Below, in pieces: positions 59,240-64,000 of a stretch of DNA of 64,000 bases; within the stretch, counting starts at the first letter, position 1; each line of letters starts with the position of its first letter. Source of the DNA: Tabrizicola sp. (GTDB lineage Bacteria; Pseudomonadota; Alphaproteobacteria; Rhodobacterales; Rhodobacteraceae); contig NZ_JAUXZE010000085.1 of the NCBI RefSeq assembly GCF_030694085.1, positions 48,670-112,669 on the forward strand, written 5' to 3'. The notes under the pieces were generated by a model. It worked only from the letters and a program-made list of their open reading frames with translations, was not told the DNA's origin and searched no databases. A program made the translations under genes and the position numbers.

Positions 59240-60109
59240 ATGATCCCCTTCCCCGACATCTCGCCCAACCTGTTCGAGATCGAGCTTTTCGGCTTCACAC
59301 TGGCTTTGCGCTGGTATGCGCTGGCTTACATCGTGGGCCTGCTGTTCGGCTGGTGGGTCGTCCTGCGCGCCGTGAGAACCCCCCGGCTCTGGTCCGGTGC
59401 CCCGCCGATGACCCCGGATCAGGTCGAGCGCCTGCTGACCTGGATCATCGTCGGCGTGATCCTGGGCGGGCGGCTGGGCTATGTCCTGTTCTACGACCTG
59501 CCCACCTACCTGGCCGACCCCCTGCAGATCGTCCGGGTCTGGGAGGGCGGCATGGCCTTCCACGGCGGCTTCCTTGGGGTCGTCGTCGCCGCGCTGTGGT
59601 TCGGTCGGCGCGAGAAGATCCCGCTACTGTCGATGGGCGACCTTCTGGCCTTGGCCACCCCCGTCGGGTTGATGCTGGGACGCCTGGCGAACTTCGTCAA
59701 CGCCGAGCTTTGGGGCCGCCCGACCACGCTGCCCTGGGGCGTGATCTTCCCGGGCGAGGCCGCGCAGACCTGCGAGGGCGTCGCCGGCCTTTGTGCCCGG
59801 CACCCAAGCCAGTTGTATCAGGCCGGGCTGGAGGGGTTGGTGTTGGCCATCGTCCTTCTTTGGCTGGCCTTCCGCACCGGGGCACTGAAGCGACCGGGCC
59901 TTGTCATGGGCGTCTTTCTGACGGGCTATGGTCTTGCCCGTTTCGTGGTCGAATTCTTCCGCCAGCCCGACGCGCAATTCGTCAGCCCGGGCAACCCGAT
60001 CGGCTGGGCGGTCCAGTTCGGCCAGTTCGGCCTGACCATGGGCCAGCTTCTGTCGCTGCCGATGATCGCCCTTGGCCTTTGGTTCGCCCTTCGCTCCCGG
60101 GCGCAATAA
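59240..60109 (+). CDS. lgt: Prolipoprotein diacylglyceryl transferase
   Basis: 289 aa, seven helices. GGRLGYVLFYD, MAFHGGFLG, GRLANFVNAELWGRPT (the Lgt signature) and HPSQLYQAGLEG are all present. It adds diacylglycerol to the lipobox cysteine of preprolipoproteins, such as that encoded at 25450. Confidence 0.96.
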   Translation: MIPFPDISPNLFEIELFGFTLALRWYALAYIVGLLFGWWVVLRAVRTPRLWSGAPPMTPDQVERLLTWIIVGVILGGRLGYVLFYDLPTYLADPLQIVRVWEGGMAFHGGFLGVVVAALWFGRREKIPLLSMGDLLALATPVGLMLGRLANFVNAELWGRPTTLPWGVIFPGEAAQTCEGVAGLCARHPSQLYQAGLEGLVLAIVLLWLAFRTGALKRPGLVMGVFLTGYGLARFVVEFFRQPDAQFVSPGNPIGWAVQFGQFGLTMGQLLSLPMIALGLWFALRSRAQ

Positions 60110-60120
60110 GGCGGGCCGGC

Positions 60121-61173
60121 ATGACCCCCCTCGCCCGCCTTCTGGTTCAGCGCATCCGCGAGACCGGGCCGATCACCGTGGCCGACTATATGGCCGAGTG
60201 TCTGCTGCATCCGGTCCACGGCTACTACACCACCCGCGACCCGTTCGGAGCCGCGGGGGATTTCACCACCGCCCCCGAGATCAGCCAGATGTTCGGCGAG
60301 CTTCTGGGGCTCGCCCTGGCCCAGGCCTGGCTGGACCGAGGCTCCCCCGCCCCGTTTACCCTGGCCGAGCTTGGCCCCGGGCGTGGCACGCTGATGGCCG
60401 ACATCCTGCGCGCGACCAGGGCGGTCCCAGGCTTTCAGGCCGCGGCACGGATCGCCCTGGTCGAAGTCTCGCCCCATCTGCGACAGGTCCAGGCCGCGAC
60501 GCTGTCCGGCCATGCGCCCGAATGGGTCGACCGCATCGAGGACCTGCCGGATCGCCCCCTGTTCCTGATCGCCAACGAATTCCTCGACGCCCTGCCGATC
60601 CGCCAGTTCCAGCACGGCCCCGACGGCTGGCAGGAACGCCTGGTCGGCCTGCGGGACGGGGCGCTGACCTTCGGCCTTTCTGACCCGCTGCCGCAGGTTC
60701 CCGACACCCCCGCCTTGCGCCACGCCCCCGAGGGTGCGCTGGTCGAGGACAACCTGACGGCCCGGATTGCCGTGGCTGAAGTTTCCACCCGGATCGCCCG
60801 TCATGGCGGCGTTGCCTACTGGATCGACTACGGCGGCTGGCGGTCGCAGGGGGACACGCTTCAGGCCCTGCGCCAGCACAAACCCGATGACCCATTGGCC
60901 CATCCGGGCAAGGCCGACCTGACCGCCCATGTCGATTTCGAGCCGCTCGCCGCTCTGGCCCAGGCCTTTGCCTACGATACCCAGGGCGCGGTCCTGACCC
61001 GCCTTGGCATTGACACCCGCGCCGAGCGGCTTTCGCGGAACCTCACCGGAGCGGCGCTGGAAAGCCACCGGGCAGCGCATCGCCGCTTGACCGCCCCCAC
61101 GGAAATGGGTTCGGTGTTCAAGATGCTGGCGATCACCTCCGCCGGCTCTCCGCCACCCCCCGGATTCGCCTGA
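60121..61173 (+). CDS. MidA/NDUFAF7-like SAM-dependent methyltransferase
   Basis: 350 aa. GDFTTAPEISQMFGELLG, the SAM loop ELGPGRGTLMADILR and LIANEFLDALPIRQF mark the NDUFAF7 (MidA) family; in mitochondria it dimethylates an arginine of a complex I subunit. Placed between lgt and pgeF, and its stop overlaps the pgeF ATG (TGATG), the usual alphaproteobacterial order. Confidence 0.93.
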   Translation: MTPLARLLVQRIRETGPITVADYMAECLLHPVHGYYTTRDPFGAAGDFTTAPEISQMFGELLGLALAQAWLDRGSPAPFTLAELGPGRGTLMADILRATRAVPGFQAAARIALVEVSPHLRQVQAATLSGHAPEWVDRIEDLPDRPLFLIANEFLDALPIRQFQHGPDGWQERLVGLRDGALTFGLSDPLPQVPDTPALRHAPEGALVEDNLTARIAVAEVSTRIARHGGVAYWIDYGGWRSQGDTLQALRQHKPDDPLAHPGKADLTAHVDFEPLAALAQAFAYDTQGAVLTRLGIDTRAERLSRNLTGAALESHRAAHRRLTAPTEMGSVFKMLAITSAGSPPPPGFA

Positions 61174-61931
61174 TGCCCAGCACACTGGAAATCATCACTT
61201 CAGACGCACTCGACGCCCGCCACGGCTTCTTCACCCGCAAGGGCGGGGCGTCCTCGGGCATCTTTGCCGGGCTGAACTGCGGCACCGGGTCCTCGGACCA
61301 GACCGAGATCGTCGCCATCAACCGCGCCCGCGTGGCCGAGGCGATGGAGGTGGGACCCGAGATGCTGGTCACCGTCCACCAGGTCCATTCCGCAAGGGCG
61401 ATCCCGGTGACCGGCCCGCTGTCGATCCGCCCCGAGGCCGATGCGCTGGTCACCGACCGGCCGGGGGTGCTGCTGGCCGTCCTGACCGCCGACTGCCAAC
61501 CCGTTCTTTTCGCCGATCCCGAAGCCAAGGTCGTCGGTGCTGCACATGCCGGCTGGCGTGGCGCGGTGGACGGGGTGCTGGAAGCGACCATCGACGCGAT
61601 GGAATCGTTGGGGGCGCGTCGGTCGAACATCAGCGCGGTGATCGGCCCGACGATCAGTCAGGCCGCCTATGAGGTGGGCCCCGAGTTCTTCGACCGCTTC
61701 CGCGCCGAGGACGAAGAGAGCACGCGCTTCTTCGCCAATGGCAAGGATGACCGGATGCTCTTTGACCTGCCCGGCTATGGCCTTTACCGGCTCCGCAACG
61801 CAGGGGTGAAAGAGGCGCATTGGACAGGACACTGCACCTACCGTGATCCAGCCCGGTTTTATTCCTTTCGGAGAACAACGCATGCCGGAGAGGCGGATTA
61901 TGGTCGACTCATATCGGTAATAAGGCTTTGA
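61173..61931 (+). CDS. pgeF: Peptidoglycan editing factor PgeF (YfiH family)
   Basis: 252 aa. HQVHSARAIPV, LTADCQPVLFADPEAKVVGAAHAGWRGAVDGVLEATI with the Cys/His metal site, and the closing HCTYRDPARFYSFRRT. Family enzymes are laccase-fold purine nucleoside or muropeptide-quality enzymes; PgeF guards stem-peptide composition. Co-translated with the MidA-like gene. Confidence 0.93.
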   Translation: MPSTLEIITSDALDARHGFFTRKGGASSGIFAGLNCGTGSSDQTEIVAINRARVAEAMEVGPEMLVTVHQVHSARAIPVTGPLSIRPEADALVTDRPGVLLAVLTADCQPVLFADPEAKVVGAAHAGWRGAVDGVLEATIDAMESLGARRSNISAVIGPTISQAAYEVGPEFFDRFRAEDEESTRFFANGKDDRMLFDLPGYGLYRLRNAGVKEAHWTGHCTYRDPARFYSFRRTTHAGEADYGRLISVIRL

Positions 61932-62043
61932 ATTCGCTGAATGGGGCGTGAAAATGCTCTGATTGCAGCACCTTTCTTCCCCAACCTTGCCGCAATCGCC
62001 CGTCAAGCATACCCCAACAGGTTGTATTACGACGGGGGATCCG

Positions 62044-62241
62044 ATGATCATCCAGATGAAAACCAAGCGCCGCTGGATCCTGTCGATCCTTGAAACTGTT
62101 GGCGACGGGGAAGACACCCGCATCGTCGCCCGCGCCTCGGCACGCCAGACCTCGGCCCGCACGGCGATGGTTTCTGGCCAGAAGGGCTTTGCGATGCGGC
62201 TGAAGACCGCGACGCGCCAGGTCTCGGACGCCTCGCGCTAG
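62044..62241 (+). CDS. Small basic protein, hypothetical
   Basis: 65 aa, strongly basic (MIIQMKTKRRWILSILETV... RLKTATRQVSDASR). No helix long enough for the membrane. GGGGGATCC lies before the ATG. Unknown; could be a nucleic-acid-binding peptide, but that is only charge-based inference. Confidence 0.5.
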   Translation: MIIQMKTKRRWILSILETVGDGEDTRIVARASARQTSARTAMVSGQKGFAMRLKTATRQVSDASR

Positions 62242-62256
62242 GGCGGAACCTTCAGC

Positions 62257-62757
62257 TCAGGCGTGCTTGGCCAGCCGCGCTTCCAGGACATCGAACGGCA
62301 GACCGGGCTCGTCCTTGGCACAGCGGATGACAAGGCTGGTCTTCACGTTTGCGACGTGGTCGGCCTTGAGCAGTTCCTCGGTCAGGAAGGTTTGAAAGGT
62401 CGACAGGTCCGGCGAGACGCATTTCAGGATGAAGTCGATCTCGCCGTTCAGCATGTGACACTCCCGCACCAGCGGCCAGGCGCGGCAGCGCGCCTCGAAG
62501 GCGGCAAGGTCGGCCTCGGCCTGGCTGTTCAGCCGCACCATGGCGAAGACCTGGACCTCAAAGCCCAGTTCGCGCGCGTTGATGTCGGCGTGGTAGCCGC
62601 GGATGAAGCCCTGTTCTTCCAGGCCCCGCACCCGGCGCAGGCAGGGCGGTGCAGAGATGCCCACGCGGCTTGCCAGCTCGACGTTGGTCATCCGGCCATC
62701 AGCCTGAAGCTCTGCCAGGATCTGACGGTCGATGGGATCAAGCTTGTGCGCGGCCAT
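62257..62757 (-). CDS. Lrp/AsnC-family transcriptional regulator
   Basis: 166 aa. DNA-binding LDPIDRQILAELQADGRMTNVELASRVGISAPPCLRRVRGLEEQGFIRGYHADIN and a RAM effector domain (VRECHMLNGEIDFILKCVSPDLSTFQTFL). Lrp-type feast/famine control of amino-acid genes. Divergent from trxB with an AT-rich spacer that may hold its operator. Confidence 0.94.
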   Translation of the reverse strand: MAAHKLDPIDRQILAELQADGRMTNVELASRVGISAPPCLRRVRGLEEQGFIRGYHADINARELGFEVQVFAMVRLNSQAEADLAAFEARCRAWPLVRECHMLNGEIDFILKCVSPDLSTFQTFLTEELLKADHVANVKTSLVIRCAKDEPGLPFDVLEARLAKHA

Positions 62758-62925
62758 GGTGCCTCCGTTCTGCGGCCTTACTTAAGCATGGGGTCGCCCG
62801 TGCGCAATAATATTTCAACCGAACGCAAGAAAACGATGCCAATCGCATCGTGCATGCCCGCCATGCAGGGGCTTTCCTGCCCGCCTGCGCATGGATATAT
62901 CGAGGGCCGACAGATGGGGGACAGC

Positions 62926-63864
62926 ATGGGCGAGACGCGGCATACACGGGTTCTGATCATCGGCTCTGGCCCAGCGGGGTATACCGCTGCCGTCTACTCG
63001 GCGCGCGCGATGCTGGAGCCCCTTCTGATCCAGGGGCTGCAGCCAGGCGGCCAGCTGACCATCACGACCGAGGTCGAGAACTGGCCCGGCGACCACACGG
63101 TCCAGGGCCCCGACCTGATGGTGCGGATGGAGCAACACGCCAAGGCGATGGGGGCCGAGGTGATCTCGGACTATATCACCAGCCTGGACCTGTCGCAGCG
63201 GCCTTTCACCGCGCAGGCGGACAGCGGGATGACGTATACGGCCGACGCGGTGATCCTGGCCACGGGGGCGCAGGCGAAGTGGCTGGGGTTGCCCTCGGAG
63301 GAGAAGTTCAAGGGCTTCGGCGTGTCGGCCTGCGCGACCTGCGACGGCTTCTTCTATCGCGGGAAAGAGGTGGTGGTCATCGGGGGCGGGAATACTGCCG
63401 TTGAAGAAGCTCTGTTCCTGACCAACTTCGCGTCGAAGGTGACGCTGATCCACCGGCGCGACAGCCTGCGGGCCGAAAAGATCATGCAGGATCGGTTGTT
63501 CAAGAACCCGAAGATCGCCGTCGTCTGGGACAGCGAGGTGACCGAGGTTGCCGGGACCGAGGCTCCATTGGGGGTGACGGCGGTGAAGACGCGCAATCTG
63601 AAGACCGGGGTCGAGGGGGAAATTCCCTGCGACGGGTTCTTCGTCGCGATCGGCCACGCTCCGGCGTCGGAGCTGGTGAAGGACCAGCTGCCGCTACATT
63701 CCGGCGGGTATGTGGTGGTCGAACCGGGCTCGACCCGGACGGGGGTCCCGGGGGTCTTCGCGGCCGGGGATCTGACCGACCACATCTACCGGCAGGCCGT
63801 CACCAGCGCCGGGATGGGCTGCATGGCGGCGCTGGATGCGGAGAAGTTCCTGGCGGGGCACTAG
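62926..63864 (+). CDS. trxB: Thioredoxin reductase
   Basis: 312 aa. FAD motif GSGPAGYTAA, redox disulphide CATC in ACATCDGFFYRGKEVVVIGGG with the following NADPH motif GGGNTAVEE, and the closing GVFAAGDLTDHIYRQAVTSAGMG. Reduces thioredoxin with NADPH. ATG 62926 (MGETRHTRV) has GGGGG five bases before it; ATG 62914 is an alternative, and the long upstream frame is antisense to lrp. Confidence 0.96.
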   Translation: MGETRHTRVLIIGSGPAGYTAAVYSARAMLEPLLIQGLQPGGQLTITTEVENWPGDHTVQGPDLMVRMEQHAKAMGAEVISDYITSLDLSQRPFTAQADSGMTYTADAVILATGAQAKWLGLPSEEKFKGFGVSACATCDGFFYRGKEVVVIGGGNTAVEEALFLTNFASKVTLIHRRDSLRAEKIMQDRLFKNPKIAVVWDSEVTEVAGTEAPLGVTAVKTRNLKTGVEGEIPCDGFFVAIGHAPASELVKDQLPLHSGGYVVVEPGSTRTGVPGVFAAGDLTDHIYRQAVTSAGMGCMAALDAEKFLAGH

Positions 63865-63867
63865 CTG

Positions 63868-63881
63868 CCCACCGTGGACAG
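63868..63881 (-). repeat. Copy of the TGTCCACGGTGG repeat after trxB
   Basis: Minus strand CTGTCCACGGTGGG starting 3 bases past the trxB stop codon. Confidence 0.55.
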
Positions 63882-63942
63882 ATTTGTGGCCCCTTGGGAA
63901 TCAAGGGGTTGGGTGCGGGCGTTCAGGGTTTCTTAACGGTTG

Positions 63943-64000
63943 CTCGTCGTGCGCCTTCGGCTTCTTCTCGCGGGACCACAGCGAGGAGAAGCCGAAGGCG
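63943..64000. repeat. Dispersed inverted-repeat element, copy E (cut by window end)
   Basis: Left arm 63943-63972 and right arm 63981-64000 are near-perfect inverted copies (19 of 20 bases over the visible part) around an 8-base loop. This copy shows best that the element is a long hairpin. Confidence 0.7.

Noticed and set aside
1..64000. CRISPR arrays, insertion sequences, prophage, tRNA or rRNA genes
   Set aside because: No regularly spaced repeats, transposase motifs or phage genes were seen. I did not see a tRNA, but reading by eye could miss one.

Overview
The window reads as a chromosomal segment of a GC-rich alphaproteobacterium of the Rhodobacterales (Rhodobacter/Gemmobacter/Paracoccus-like). 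Supporting signs are a Tmm/DmmDABC/GmaS methylamine pathway of the roseobacter type, ccoNOQP with ccoGHIS, a TIGR02186-TSUP pair, FnrL-like boxes, and gene-dense ATGA/TGATG-coupled operons. I see no rRNA, tRNA, CRISPR array, transposase or phage gene. The genus cannot be fixed from the sequence alone.

1-25 kb is a methylated-amine catabolic island. On the minus strand, from right to left, lie mgsABC-gmaS (N-methylglutamate synthase and gamma-glutamylmethylamide synthetase), a universal stress protein gene, tmm (trimethylamine monooxygenase), an ammonium transporter with a 54-aa membrane partner, an APC permease, dmmDABC (dimethylamine monooxygenase and a GcvT-like folate protein) with a coupled GlxA-type regulator, and tdm (TMAO demethylase) with a group II truncated haemoglobin. 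Together they predict TMA -> TMAO -> DMA -> MMA -> gamma-glutamylmethylamide -> N-methylglutamate, with C1 units passed to tetrahydrofolate and NH4+ handled by Amt. The last enzyme, N-methylglutamate dehydrogenase (mgdABCD), is not in the window. Divergent from mgsA is an operon of three very small membrane proteins followed by a second APC permease, the most likely undescribed system here.

23-31 kb holds housekeeping and small unknown genes: hemF, a lipoprotein, an SDR lacking its catalytic lysine, an RsmC-like methyltransferase, clpS, a HAD hydrolase, a SPOR-tailed D,D-carboxypeptidase and an FAH-family hydrolase. 31-41 kb holds the cbb3 oxidase structural (ccoNOQP) and assembly (ccoGHIS) genes with FNR-type boxes, a broken DUF2270 gene and a tandem universal stress protein.

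41-50 kb carries a MerR regulator, two thioesterases, a MATE exporter, a stress protein, a phosphoethanolamine transferase with diacylglycerol kinase, a baeRF-family protein, Nfu, TsaB and RimI. 50-57 kb is a nucleoside uptake operon (BMP binding protein, double ATPase, two permeases, purine nucleoside phosphorylase) behind a RutR-type operator, with a TagO/VasI-like periplasmic gene inserted inside it. 57-64 kb has a TSUP exporter pair, ubiK, lgt, a MidA-like methyltransferase, pgeF, an Lrp regulator and trxB.

Two dispersed repeat families run through the window: a roughly 60-nt imperfect inverted repeat (five copies) and a 12-mer TGTCCACGGTGG (four copies, three of them directly after stop codons).
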